Shown: positions 16,338-26,647, counted from the first letter of the stretch. The stretch is 36,193 nt of DNA from Clostridia bacterium (GCA_017467895.1 JAFUKB010000028.1:1-36193); one strand, 5' to 3'. Numbers and translations: made by a program. Notes: generated from the letters alone by a model not told the origin.

Positions 16338-16365
16338 TTGAAAAGTTAAAACTTTATGTTAAAAT
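16338..16365 (+). promoter_or_regulatory. Promoter of the CobW-family gene
   Basis: TTGAAA (16338-16343), a 16-base spacer and TAAAAT (16360-16365), giving a leader of about 70 bases that contains an inverted repeat. Confidence 0.55.
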
Positions 16366-16381
16366 ACAATGTGTTTAATTT

Positions 16382-16417
16382 GTTGTTTGCCATAAATGTT
16401 ATGTTGTGGCTAACAAC
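16382..16417 (+). promoter_or_regulatory. Inverted repeat in the leader of the metallochaperone gene
   Basis: GTTGTT-t-GCCA (16382-16392) pairs with TGGC-t-AACAAC (16407-16417), ten pairs with one mismatch, loop of 14. No U-tract follows. It could be a metal-responsive operator or an RNA element. It does not match the classical Zur box (TCGTAAT-N-ATTACGA). Confidence 0.45.
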
Positions 16418-16441
16418 CAAAAATAGAAAGAGGTATTATTT

Positions 16442-17803
16442 ATGAAAAAAGAAATTCCAGTTACATTGCTTACGGGCTATTTGGGTGCAGGTAAAACAAC
16501 ACTGCTTAATCATGTTCTGCAAAACCAACAGGGTTATAGGGTTGCAGTTATTGTTAATGATATTGGCGAGGTTAATATTGACGCAAACTACATTGCAAAA
16601 GGCGGTGTTGTTAGCGAGCAAGATAACAGTTTAATGAAACTTTCAAACGGCTGTATTTGTTGCACATTAAAAGAAGATTTAATGAAGCAAATGGCAGAAC
16701 TTTGTGCAAGTGAAAGGTTTGATTATATTTTAATTGAGGCAAGTGGAATGAGTGAACCCGCTCCACTTATTCAAACTATTGAGGTTTTATCTGATGCAAC
16801 AAAAAGATATAACTTGCCAACAACTGTTAGACTTGACAATGTTGTTTCGGTTGTTGACGCGTGCAGGCTGGTTGATGAGTTTGGTTCAGGCAAAGACCTT
16901 GTTGACAAAAGTTATGAAGAGGACGATGTTGAAAGTTTAATTATTGAGCAAATTGAGTTTTGCACAAAGATTATTATTAATAAGACCGATTGTGTATCCA
17001 AAGAGCAATTAGATGAGGTTAAAGCGGTTATTAAGGCGCTTCAACCCGATGCCGAAATTGTGGAGGCAAACTATGGCAAGGTAGAACTAGACAAAATTTT
17101 AAATACAAAGTCCTTTGAATATGAAAAGGCATCTTTGTCGGCTACATGGATTAAAAAGTTAAACGAACAAGTGGCAGAAGAACATGATGAGCACGAGCAC
17201 CATCATCATGATGAACATTGCCACGACCATGATGGTGAGCATTGTCACTGTCATGAACACGATGGCCATGACCACGACCATGACGAATCCTGTCACTGCC
17301 ATGACCACGACCATGATGGTGAGTGCCATTGTCACGAGCATGGTGAAGACCATGACTGCCATTGCCATGAACATGAACATCATCATGAACACGGCGAAGG
17401 TTGCACATGCGAACATTGCCGAGGGACAAAGTTGAATTATGGCATAGATAATTTTGTTTATACAAGAAGAGAGCCTTTTAATAAACAAAAATTTATTCAG
17501 TTTGCCAACAATAATTTTCCAAAAAGTGTTATTAGGTGCAAAGGTGTTATTTGGCTTAGTGACGATGAAGAAAATATGCATATGTTTGAACAAGCCGGCA
17601 GGCAGAAAAACGCATTTAATGTTGGGCCATGGGTTGCAAGTCTTCCAAAAGAACAAATAGAACAAATTCTTTTAGAAAATGCCGATGTTAAGGCGGATTG
17701 GAGAGATGACATTGGTGATAGAATTATTAAACTTGTGTTTATTGGCAAAAATATGCAAAAATCGGAGATTATTAAAGCACTTGATGAGTGTTTAGAAAAA
17801 TAG
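16442..17803 (+). CDS. CobW/COG0523-family GTPase, putative metal chaperone with a His/Cys-rich insert
   Basis: A 453-residue G3E-family GTPase. The N-terminal G domain has Walker A GYLGAGKT (12-19), the family metal-binding motif CICC (71-74) in NGCICC, and NKTD for guanine specificity. A CobW C-terminal domain (~335-450) ends the protein. Such proteins insert or deliver metals, usually zinc, to client enzymes. Between the two domains, residues ~248-326 are a low-complexity run of about 32 His and 12 Cys mixed with Asp/Glu, far larger than the short His stretches usual in the family, which suggests metal storage. The DNA here is a degenerate repeat of CAT/CAC/GAC codons and may vary in length between strains. 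It is monocistronic, with an inverted repeat in its leader. Confidence 0.9.
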   Translation: MKKEIPVTLLTGYLGAGKTTLLNHVLQNQQGYRVAVIVNDIGEVNIDANYIAKGGVVSEQDNSLMKLSNGCICCTLKEDLMKQMAELCASERFDYILIEASGMSEPAPLIQTIEVLSDATKRYNLPTTVRLDNVVSVVDACRLVDEFGSGKDLVDKSYEEDDVESLIIEQIEFCTKIIINKTDCVSKEQLDEVKAVIKALQPDAEIVEANYGKVELDKILNTKSFEYEKASLSATWIKKLNEQVAEEHDEHEHHHHDEHCHDHDGEHCHCHEHDGHDHDHDESCHCHDHDHDGECHCHEHGEDHDCHCHEHEHHHEHGEGCTCEHCRGTKLNYGIDNFVYTRREPFNKQKFIQFANNNFPKSVIRCKGVIWLSDDEENMHMFEQAGRQKNAFNVGPWVASLPKEQIEQILLENADVKADWRDDIGDRIIKLVFIGKNMQKSEIIKALDECLEK

Positions 17804-17823
17804 TTTTTGGGTTTAAATTATGC

Positions 17824-17862
17824 TTGACAAGCACGGTCTGTGTGTGATAGACTGTGCTTGTC
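17824..17862 (+). promoter_or_regulatory. Promoter overlapped by a perfect inverted repeat, upstream of rplM-rpsI
   Basis: TTGACA (17824-17829), an 18-base spacer and TAGACT (17848-17853) look like the rplM promoter. GACAAGCAC (17826-17834) and GTGCTTGTC (17854-17862) are perfect nine-base inverted arms that frame it; TCT/AGA pairs inside. As DNA this could be an operator; as RNA it would be a hairpin ending the upstream gene, although no good U-tract follows. Bases 17863-17971 hold only a weak 6-bp hairpin (17904-17924) before the rplM ribosome binding site. Confidence 0.5.
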
Positions 17863-17971
17863 TTTGCTTAAAAAGGCATATTTTTTTGTGAATTAGCCCC
17901 TCACTTTAAAATTTAACCTTAAAGAGCAATAACCAAATATTGAAAAATAGCAAAATATATTAGGAGAAATT

Positions 17972-18415
17972 ATGAAAACATTTATGGCAAAGCCTGAAAA
18001 TGTGGAAAGAAAATGGTACTTGGTTGACGCTAGCAACATGCCTCTTGGCCGTCTTGCTTCACAAGTTGCAGATATCCTTTCTGGCAAAAACAAACCAGAT
18101 TACACTCCACATGTTGACACAGGCGATTATGTTGTTATTATAAATGCCGACAAAGTTGTTTTAACCGGCAAAAAACTTACACAAAAACAATTTAGAACAC
18201 ACTCTGGTTACATTGGTGGTTTAAAAGAAACAAACTATGCAACTATGATGGCAAACCATTCTGACCGCGTTGTTTTGAAAGCAGTTAAAGGCATGCTTCC
18301 AAAAACAGTTCTTGGCAGAAAGCAAGCAACTCGTTGCAAAATTTATAAAGGTGCAGAGCATGAACAAACCGCTCAACAACCTGTTAAAGTTGAATTAAAA
18401 GGAGTTAGAGCATAA
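17972..18415 (+). CDS. rplM: 50S ribosomal protein L13
   Basis: A 147-residue L13: [18 protein letters not shown] near the N-terminus, then [18 protein letters not shown] and [15 protein letters not shown] are family-conserved. It binds 23S rRNA early in large-subunit assembly. AGGAG precedes the start. The stop overlaps the rpsI start (TAATG), the standard coupled rplM-rpsI operon. Confidence 0.98.
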   Translation: MKTFMAKPENVERKWYLVDASNMPLGRLASQVADILSGKNKPDYTPHVDTGDYVVIINADKVVLTGKKLTQKQFRTHSGYIGGLKETNYATMMANHSDRVVLKAVKGMLPKTVLGRKQATRCKIYKGAEHEQTAQQPVKVELKGVRA

Positions 18416-18825
18416 TGGCAAAAGCAGTTAAAAAAGCAGTTCCTCAAAATCTTGGCACTGGCAGACGCAAAACTTCAGTTGCCAGAGTTAGACTTGTTCC
18501 TGGCGAAGGTAAAATTGTTGTTAACAAACTTCCTTTAGAAGAATATTTTGGTTCAGATATTTATCAACTTGTTGCAACTCAAAGTTTTAACCTTGTTGGT
18601 GCAAACACAAAATATGATGTTGCTGTTAATGTTTATGGTGGTGGTCTTTCTGGTCAAGCCGGCGCCATTAACCATGGCATTGCAAGAGCACTTTGCGAAG
18701 CAGATGAATATTATAGAGCCGAACTTAAAAAAGCAGGTTTCTTAACAAGAGATTCTCGCATGAAAGAGCGTAAAAAATACGGTCTTAAAAAAGCGCGTAA
18801 AGCAAGCCAATTCTCAAAGAGATAA
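18415..18825 (+). CDS. rpsI: 30S ribosomal protein S9
   Basis: A 136-residue S9 with [14 protein letters not shown] at the start, [19 protein letters not shown] in the middle and the invariant basic C-terminus ending SKR, which reaches the P-site tRNA. It is translationally coupled to rplM through the TAATG overlap. Confidence 0.98.
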   Translation: MAKAVKKAVPQNLGTGRRKTSVARVRLVPGEGKIVVNKLPLEEYFGSDIYQLVATQSFNLVGANTKYDVAVNVYGGGLSGQAGAINHGIARALCEADEYYRAELKKAGFLTRDSRMKERKKYGLKKARKASQFSKR

Positions 18826-18840
18826 TTTGGAATGTTACAA

Positions 18841-18867
18841 AAAACAACCCAACGAGGGTTGTTTTTT
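18841..18867. terminator. Bidirectional terminator between rpsI and the convergent regulator
   Basis: AAAACAACCC pairs with GGGTTGTTTT around AACGA. There is a T-tract on the plus strand and another on the minus strand, so it can stop both rpsI and the convergent XRE gene. Confidence 0.88.
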
Positions 18868-18909
18868 TGCGTTAAAAAATATTGTAAGAATATAATTAAA
18901 ATGGGTGCA

Positions 18910-19149
18910 TTAATTTGCTAAGTCGCTAATATTAAAATTTAGCACTTTCATTAAGACAACTAACTCTATATCAGTGACAAATCTTTTTTCGGCTTCAATT
19001 CGTTGAATGGCGTTTTTGTCAATATCAAGACCGTTAAGTTGTAACAGTTTTGCTAATTGATTTTGAGAAAGTTTTAAAGATAATCTTTTTTGAGCAATAA
19101 TTTTGCCACATAAATTATTTTTTCCGTCAATGGTTTTGTTAATAAACAT
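18910..19149 (-). CDS. Small XRE-family helix-turn-helix regulator
   Basis: A 79-residue protein that is essentially one Cro/CI-type domain: GKIIAQKRLSLKLSQNQLAK (helices 1-2), then the recognition region NGLDIDKNAIQRIEAEKR, closing with DIELVVLMKVLN. AAGGAAAT lies upstream of its ATG on the minus strand. It has no effector domain and no partner gene. The 112 bases between its start and the strong plus-strand promoter at 19261 could carry its operator, so it may control that unit; this is inference from position. Confidence 0.85.
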   Translation of the reverse strand: MFINKTIDGKNNLCGKIIAQKRLSLKLSQNQLAKLLQLNGLDIDKNAIQRIEAEKRFVTDIELVVLMKVLNFNISDLAN

Positions 19150-19260
19150 TTTTTATTTCCTTATGCTTCATGGTTATTCAATTTTGCAAATGTGTTAGCA
19201 TTAATTTTGAACTATTTCAAAATTGCTTCCAATAAATTATAATTGCCTCGGCAAAACCCT

Positions 19261-19289
19261 TTGACATTTAGTGCATGTCATTTTATAAT
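19261..19289 (+). promoter_or_regulatory. Perfect consensus sigmaA promoter with no conventional gene behind it
   Basis: TTGACA, exactly 17 bases, TATAAT: the only full-consensus promoter found in the window. The predicted start is at about 19296, which is itself an ATG opening a 63-codon frame without a ribosome binding site. Confidence 0.8.
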
Positions 19290-19295
19290 GTGTAC

Positions 19296-19557
19296 ATGGA
19301 AAAATTTATTATACTGAAAAGGAAATTGAAAAAAATAAAATTAAAATATTTAGAAAATATTAAAATTAGTGTTCAGTTAAAAACAAATTTACAACTAGCA
19401 ATGTGTTCTGCTTTTTATAAACTATGTGATGTCGCTTTGCTCGTTTCTCCGCAAATCGAGTTTGCTGTCGCAAACCCCGTTATCTAACGGCATCACAGTT
19501 TGAATAACCATCAGTTTTGCTTGAATATATACTTCGCATGCATTCAGACAAAACTTC
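19296..19557 (+). ncRNA. Candidate structured RNA, or leaderless small ORF with a structured 3' half
   Basis: The strong promoter at 19261 fires into this stretch. From 19419 the sequence is richer in GC and folds compactly. An outer stem (AAACTATGTGATG with CATCACAGTTT, two-base bulge) encloses three hairpins: TTTGC/GCAAA (19436-19455), GTTTGC/GCAAAC (19460-19475) and CCGTTA/TAACGG (19477-19490), giving a four-way junction. A second long hairpin follows (AGTTTTG/CAAAACT plus TGAAT/ATTCA, 19513-19555). The alternative reading is a 63-residue, Lys-rich ORF from ATG 19296 ending at 19487, whose last codons would lie in the junction. No tRNA features and no clear U-tract terminator are seen. The rest of 19150-19676 holds only promoters. 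Confidence 0.4.
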
Positions 19558-19621
19558 CGAGAATATAAAAAAGCGAAAAAAATATGGGTTGCTATGATTT
19601 TTTTTAATATCTTTAAATTAT

Positions 19622-19650
19622 TTGCAAGAAATTTCATAAAATGATAAAAT
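19622..19650 (+). promoter_or_regulatory. Promoter of the SPFH/zinc-ribbon operon
   Basis: TTGCAA (19622-19627), a 17-base spacer and TAAAAT (19645-19650), followed by AAGGAG at 19664-19669. Confidence 0.65.
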
Positions 19651-19676
19651 GTATTTAATTTATAAGGAGAAAATTT

Positions 19677-20735
19677 ATGGGACTTTTTAATTTTTTTAAA
19701 AAACAACTTTTAAAGGTTGTAGAGTGGGAAGACGACTCTAAAGATGTGATTGTTTATCGCTATCCTTTAACAGATAGAGATGAACTTATGACAAGTTCAA
19801 CGCTTGTTGTTAGAGAATCTCAATGTGCAATTTTTATGCACAAAGGCGAAATTGCTGATGTGTTTGGCCCTGGCACATATAAACTAAGCACAGAAAACAT
19901 TCCTTTTTTAACCAAAATCTTGTCTTTGCCATCTGGCTTTGAAAGCAAAATCAAGGCAGAAATTTATTATGTTAACACAAAACAATTCATTGGGCAAAAA
20001 TGGGGAACCCAAAATCCAATTATGATGCGCGATGAAGAGTTTGGCAATGTTAGAGTTAGAGGGTTTGGTGTTTATTCATTTAAAGTTGCTGACCCAAAAG
20101 TGTTCATGAAAGAAGTTTTTGGAACAAATGCAGTATATAAAACTGCTGATGTTTGCGAGCAAATTAAACCTATGCTTATTCAAGGAATAACTGATGCTTT
20201 GGCAGAAGCCAAAATTTCGGCACTTGATTTGGCTGCAAATTATAGAGAGTTTTCAAGCACTGTGCTTGAAACATGTCAAAAAGAATTTGCTGATTACGGT
20301 TTAAATTTAACAAAATTTGTTATTGAAAATATTTCTCTTCCTGAAGAAGTTGAAAAAACTCTTGATGAACGCACAAAACTTGGTGTACTCGAAGACAAAA
20401 TGGGCACATATACTCAAAAGAAGGCTGCCGATGCATTGTTAGATTCTGCTAATAATCCTAACGGCAACAACATGGCAGGGCTTGGCGTTGGGCTTGGCGC
20501 TGGCGTTACTATGAGTAATGTATTTACTAATAATTTGTCAACTGAAAACAAACCTCGCGAAAAGAAAGAAAAAACAATTACATGTTCAAAATGCAATGCA
20601 ACCATTAAAGCAAATGCAAAATTTTGTAGTGAATGTGGGGCAAAAGTAGAAAATGCAAAAAAGTTCTGTGAAGAATGCGGAACAGAACTAGCAGCAAAAG
20701 CAAAATTCTGTCCAAATTGTGGCAAAAAGCAATAG
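19677..20735 (+). CDS. SPFH-domain protein with C-terminal zinc ribbons (YdjI-like)
   Basis: A 352-residue protein. Residues ~25-250 form an SPFH/band-7-like domain of the type annotated virion core protein (MGLFNFFKK start, VFGPGTYKLSTENIPFL, then VRVRGFGVYSFKVADPKVF). A Gly/Asn-rich linker (~255-285) leads to two zinc ribbons with CSKC, CSEC, CEEC and CPNC pairs in the last 50 residues. B. subtilis YdjI has this architecture and works with YdjG/YdjH to recruit PspA to stressed membranes. No pspA-like gene is present here. It is followed 36 bases later by a YdjG-like gene. Membrane association is likely but no transmembrane helix is visible. Confidence 0.8.
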   Translation: MGLFNFFKKQLLKVVEWEDDSKDVIVYRYPLTDRDELMTSSTLVVRESQCAIFMHKGEIADVFGPGTYKLSTENIPFLTKILSLPSGFESKIKAEIYYVNTKQFIGQKWGTQNPIMMRDEEFGNVRVRGFGVYSFKVADPKVFMKEVFGTNAVYKTADVCEQIKPMLIQGITDALAEAKISALDLAANYREFSSTVLETCQKEFADYGLNLTKFVIENISLPEEVEKTLDERTKLGVLEDKMGTYTQKKAADALLDSANNPNGNNMAGLGVGLGAGVTMSNVFTNNLSTENKPREKKEKTITCSKCNATIKANAKFCSECGAKVENAKKFCEECGTELAAKAKFCPNCGKKQ

Positions 20736-20771
20736 TTGTAAATGCTTTAAACAATTTAAAAGGTAACTTAT

Positions 20772-21839
20772 ATGGAAAACACTGTCAAAGCGAACGACTG
20801 CTCGTGCCCTTCTTGTGGTGCAGCAATGCGTTATAGACCAGAGATTGCAAAGTTGTTTTGTGAAAACTGCCAAACAAGCAAAGATATTTTGTGTGAAGCG
20901 CTTACGCAAAAGCATGATTACAGCGACATGGAAAAGCACAGCAAAAAAACTCGTGATTGGCAAGAAGAAACCAAAAATTTAAAATGCCCAAACTGTGGAG
21001 CAAATGTTGTTTTAAATAAATTGCAATATAGTTCAAGTTGTCCTTATTGCGAGTCTAACCTAGTTAGCAGTGATAAGCAAGATGAATCTATTGCTCCTGA
21101 TGGCATTATCCCATTTTTGTTCAGTGACCAAGACGCTTCAAAAAAATATGTTGAGGGATTAAAAAAGAAATGGTTTTTGCCAAATAAATTTAAAAAATCA
21201 CCGCCAGTGGAAAGTATTCATGGTGTTTATGTTCCAATTTTTGGCTTTGATTCGCAAACCACGAGTAGATATGTGGGCAGGCTTGCAAAAGACCATACAA
21301 CAACAAATTCTAAAGGCGAAAGGCGAACTTATACTACTTATCAAAACATATCGGGCGTGCATAATAGCAACCAACGCGATGTTTTGGTAGAAACAAGTTC
21401 AAAATTAAATCAAAATCAATTTGCACAAATTCAGCCTTATTACATGCAAAAAGCAGTGCAATTTAAGCAGGGCTTTATTATGGGTTATACGGTTGAACAT
21501 TACCAAAACACTGTTGCAGAGTGCAAAAAGGTCGCTGAGCAAATTATGATGGAAAATATTAAGCGAGAAATCTTATCAAGATATCATTATGATAGGGTTG
21601 TTTCGTTTGACATGTCCACGGCTTACACTAATCAAAAATATATGTATTATTTGGTTCCTGTTTATAAATGCGACTATAAATTTAAAGAAAAAACATACAC
21701 AACATTTATGAATGGGCAAACTGGCAAAGTTGGTGGCGGGGTGCCTAGAAGCGGTGTTAAAATTTTCTTCTTTGTGCTTATGTGGGTTTTGATTATTGCA
21801 GGCATTATTGTAATTTCAATTTTAACTCAAGGTGATTAA
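20772..21839 (+). CDS. Zinc-ribbon membrane protein (YdjG/TFIIB-zinc-ribbon type)
   Basis: A 355-residue protein with two N-terminal zinc ribbons (C12/C15 with C30/C33, and C72/C75 with C90/C93), a central globular region containing IIPFLFS and VYVPIFGFD strands, and one C-terminal transmembrane helix (~330-351). The bulk should face the cytoplasm, anchored by its tail. The arrangement matches B. subtilis YdjG, a partner of the SPFH protein encoded just upstream, suggesting a two-component membrane-stress complex. AAAAGG precedes its start. It closes the operon. Confidence 0.75.
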   Translation: MENTVKANDCSCPSCGAAMRYRPEIAKLFCENCQTSKDILCEALTQKHDYSDMEKHSKKTRDWQEETKNLKCPNCGANVVLNKLQYSSSCPYCESNLVSSDKQDESIAPDGIIPFLFSDQDASKKYVEGLKKKWFLPNKFKKSPPVESIHGVYVPIFGFDSQTTSRYVGRLAKDHTTTNSKGERRTYTTYQNISGVHNSNQRDVLVETSSKLNQNQFAQIQPYYMQKAVQFKQGFIMGYTVEHYQNTVAECKKVAEQIMMENIKREILSRYHYDRVVSFDMSTAYTNQKYMYYLVPVYKCDYKFKEKTYTTFMNGQTGKVGGGVPRSGVKIFFFVLMWVLIIAGIIVISILTQGD

Positions 21840-21858
21840 ATACTAATAAAAAAATTTT

Positions 21859-21897
21859 AACCTATTGAGAGTGGGGTGCTTTCGATAGGTTTTTTTT
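21859..21897 (+). terminator. Terminator after the zinc-ribbon membrane protein
   Basis: AACCTAT (21859-21865) pairs with ATAGGTT (21885-21891), extended by three inner pairs including one G-U, then a T-tract. The remaining ~215 bases before gyrB contain only promoter-like sequence. Confidence 0.82.
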
Positions 21898-22065
21898 AAC
21901 ATTAATTATTTGCTGTGGTGTTATAAAAAATTAGTGCAATATGGTTATTTGCATAAAAAAACAACCTCAAAAAGGCTAAGTAATTATTTGAGTTATAAAT
22001 ACTGTTTAATATATATTACATATATATTAAATTTTGACAAAAGGCTTTTAATTTTGCTTTAAATG

Positions 22066-22074
22066 TGTTATAAT
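22066..22074 (+). promoter_or_regulatory. Extended -10 promoter of gyrBA
   Basis: TGT-TATAAT is an extended -10 element with no good -35 at the right distance. A TTGACA at 22034 is 29 bases upstream, too far to pair with it. Confidence 0.5.
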
Positions 22075-22102
22075 TTAAGCGAATTGTAAAAACTTGTTTT
22101 AA

Positions 22103-24040
<1,938 letters not shown>

Positions 24041-24066
24041 TTTAGGCACTAAAAAGGATTTTTAAG

Positions 24067-26580
24067 ATGAGTGAAGATAGAAAAGATTTAAAAGAACTTT
24101 TAGAAAATAGCAAAGTTAAAAAAGTAGAAGTTAAAAGTGAATTAGAGAAATCGTTTATTGCCTACGCAATGGCGGTTAATGTGTCGCGCGCTATTCCCGA
24201 TGTTAGAGACGGTTTAAAGCCAGTTCACAGGCGTATTTTATATGACATGGCAGAGCAAGGGCTTTATCACACACACAAATATGTTAAATCGGCAACCATT
24301 GTCGGTGATGTGCTTGGTCATTACCACCCACATGGTGACTCTTCGGTTTATGACGCTCTTGTTAGGCTTGCACAAGATTTTAGCATTAATCATCCGCTTG
24401 TTGATGGGCATGGCAACTTTGGTTCAATCGACGGCGACGGCGCTGCTGCATACCGTTATACCGAGGCAAAATTAACCAAAATTGCAGGGCTATTGCTCGA
24501 GGATATTGACAAAAACACTGTTGACATGTATCCAAACTACGATGATACGCGCATGCAACCAAGGGTGCTACCTGCTAAATTTCCAAATCTTTTGGTTAAT
24601 GGTGCAGATGGTATTGCAGTTGGTATGGCAACAAATATTCCGCCTCATAATTTGGAAGAAGTTTGTTCGGGCGTTCAGGCAATGCTTGCAAATCCAGAAA
24701 TTGCCGATGAAGAGTTATTTGAAATAATTAAAGCACCAGATTTCCCTACGGGTGGCATAATTATGGGGCGTCAGGGTATAATGAATGCCTATAGAACAGG
24801 TCGTGGCAACTTGGTTGTTAGAGGCAAGGCAGAAATTGAAGAAACCAACAATGGCAAATTTAGAATAATTATTTCAGAAATACCTTACCAAGTTAATAAG
24901 TCGAAACTTATTATTCAAATGGCAGACATGGTTAAAAACAAACGCATTGAGGGAATTTCTGACATAAAAGACGAATCTGACCGTGACGGCATTAGAATTG
25001 TTGTTGATATTAAAAAAGACCACAATGCAAATGTTGTGCTAAACATGTTATACAAAAATACCATGTTGCAATCAAGTGACGGCATTATTATGCTTGCACT
25101 TGTTGATGGCAGACCAAAAATTTGTTCTCTTCGTGAAATTTTGGCGTGCTATATTGCCCATCAAAAAGATGTGGTAACTCGCAAAACCAAATATGACCTT
25201 GGAAAAGCCGAAGATAGAATGCATATTGTTTCGGGCTTGGTTGTTGCTGTTTCTAATATTGATGAAGTTGTTAAAATTATTAAAGAGTCAAAAGATAGGC
25301 AAGACGCGCAAAGCAAACTTATTGCTCGTTTTGAGTTAGACGAAATCCAAACAAACGCTATATTAGAAATGCGCCTTTCTAAACTTACAGGCCTTGAGGT
25401 TGGCAATTTAAAGGCCGAAATGGCAGAACTTGAAAAAACCATTGCAGATCTTAAAGATATACTTGCAAAACCAGAACGCGTTGTTGAGATAATTAACAAA
25501 CAAATGGAAGATGTTAAGGCAAAATATGGAGTTGCTAGAAGAACCGAAATCAGTCTTGGCCTTGGCGACATTAATATTGCCGACCTTATTAAAAAAGAAG
25601 ATGTAGTAATTTCTATGACCAAGTGTGGCTATATTAAACGCATTTCACTTGATGAATATAAGGCACAACATCGTGGTGGGGTTGGAATAACTGCACACAA
25701 AGCAAAAGAAGAAGACATGGTTGACCAGTTGTTTATTACTTGCACGCATAATGATTTGCTGTTCTTTACTAACAAGGGCAAGGTTCATACAATGAAGGCG
25801 TATGACATTCCTGAGGCTCAGCGACAAGCAAAAGGCAGGGCAATTGTCAACTTAATTCCTCTTGACCAAGGCGAAAAAGTTACCACCATATTGCCGTTAG
25901 AAGAAGACACTACTGGCAATTTGATTATGGCAACCAAAAAGGGTTTAATTAAAAAGACTAAGTTGCTTGAATTTGCAAGCATTCGAAAAAATGGAAAAAT
26001 TGCAATAACACTAAATGAGGGCGACGAATTGTTTAGCGCTCAAACATCTGATGGCGATGATGAGATTTTCATTTGTTCATCTAAGGGCAAATGTTCTAGG
26101 TTTAAAGAAAGTGGGTTAAGAAACACAGGCAGAAGCAGTATGGGTGTTAAATCAATCGACATTGAAGACGATGAAGAGGTTATTGCTTTAACCGTTGTTA
26201 ACAAAGAATGTCAACTTGTGTCTATTACAGAAAACGGCTATGGCAAACGAACATTATCAACTGAGTTTAGGCTTACATCTCGTGGAAGCAAGGGCGTTAG
26301 GGCTGGTATATTTAATGAAAAAACAGGCGCTCTTGTTGCAATGATAAAAGCAAAAGACACTCAAGACTTGCTTTTAATGTCAGATAATGGTGTTGTAATA
26401 AGAGTTGCTGTTAAAGATATTTCTCTTTTATCTCGTAGCACGCAAGGTGTTAAAATTATGAAACTAAAAGAGGGAAGCAAGATTGTTTCTGTTGCTGCCT
26501 CTGAACATGAGGAAGAAGAATCTCCAGTTGTTGCCGAGGACTTGGTTGTTGAACAAATAAAAAATGAAAATGAGAATTAA
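24067..26580 (+). CDS. gyrA: DNA gyrase subunit A
   Basis: An 837-residue breakage-reunion subunit. The catalytic Tyr is Y131 in AAYRYTEAKL. The quinolone-determining positions equivalent to E. coli S83 and D87 are S92 and D96, both in the usual drug-sensitive state. The C-terminal beta-pinwheel carries a GyrA-box-like QHRGGVG (about residue 533), which identifies gyrase over topoisomerase IV. It ends with an acidic tail. It is co-transcribed with gyrB. Confidence 0.97.
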   Translation: MSEDRKDLKELLENSKVKKVEVKSELEKSFIAYAMAVNVSRAIPDVRDGLKPVHRRILYDMAEQGLYHTHKYVKSATIVGDVLGHYHPHGDSSVYDALVRLAQDFSINHPLVDGHGNFGSIDGDGAAAYRYTEAKLTKIAGLLLEDIDKNTVDMYPNYDDTRMQPRVLPAKFPNLLVNGADGIAVGMATNIPPHNLEEVCSGVQAMLANPEIADEELFEIIKAPDFPTGGIIMGRQGIMNAYRTGRGNLVVRGKAEIEETNNGKFRIIISEIPYQVNKSKLIIQMADMVKNKRIEGISDIKDESDRDGIRIVVDIKKDHNANVVLNMLYKNTMLQSSDGIIMLALVDGRPKICSLREILACYIAHQKDVVTRKTKYDLGKAEDRMHIVSGLVVAVSNIDEVVKIIKESKDRQDAQSKLIARFELDEIQTNAILEMRLSKLTGLEVGNLKAEMAELEKTIADLKDILAKPERVVEIINKQMEDVKAKYGVARRTEISLGLGDINIADLIKKEDVVISMTKCGYIKRISLDEYKAQHRGGVGITAHKAKEEDMVDQLFITCTHNDLLFFTNKGKVHTMKAYDIPEAQRQAKGRAIVNLIPLDQGEKVTTILPLEEDTTGNLIMATKKGLIKKTKLLEFASIRKNGKIAITLNEGDELFSAQTSDGDDEIFICSSKGKCSRFKESGLRNTGRSSMGVKSIDIEDDEEVIALTVVNKECQLVSITENGYGKRTLSTEFRLTSRGSKGVRAGIFNEKTGALVAMIKAKDTQDLLLMSDNGVVIRVAVKDISLLSRSTQGVKIMKLKEGSKIVSVAASEHEEEESPVVAEDLVVEQIKNENEN

Positions 26581-26610
26581 ATTAATAAGTGTAATTTTCT
26601 TGAATTATAA

Positions 26611-26647
26611 AAAAATGTGAAAGATTTGTATCTTTCACATTTTTTTA
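26611..26647. terminator. Bidirectional terminator between gyrA and the convergent gene
   Basis: A perfect 15-bp stem (26611-26625 with 26630-26644), loop TTGT, with T-tracts on both strands. Confidence 0.92.

Noticed and set aside
17170-17430. CRISPR or tandem-repeat array at the repetitive region
   Set aside because: The units are irregular codon repeats within one reading frame, with no constant repeat and unique spacers.
17151-17665. Long minus-strand and alternate-frame reading frames over the His-rich region of the CobW gene
   Set aside because: The repetitive CAT/CAC/GAC DNA leaves other frames open by composition; only the CobW frame has domain motifs and a ribosome binding site.
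19422-19706. 94-codon minus-strand frame over the structured region
   Set aside because: It runs across the start and promoter of the SPFH gene, lacks a ribosome binding site, and is explained by palindromic sequence.
22034-22074. TTGACA at 22034 paired with TATAAT at 22069 as the gyrB promoter
   Set aside because: The spacer would be 29 bases, far from the 16-18 needed; the extended -10 alone is the better reading.
24242-24727. Alternate-frame reading frames within gyrA and similar ones inside gyrB, tilS and pcrA
   Set aside because: They are shadows of highly conserved genes without their own initiation signals.
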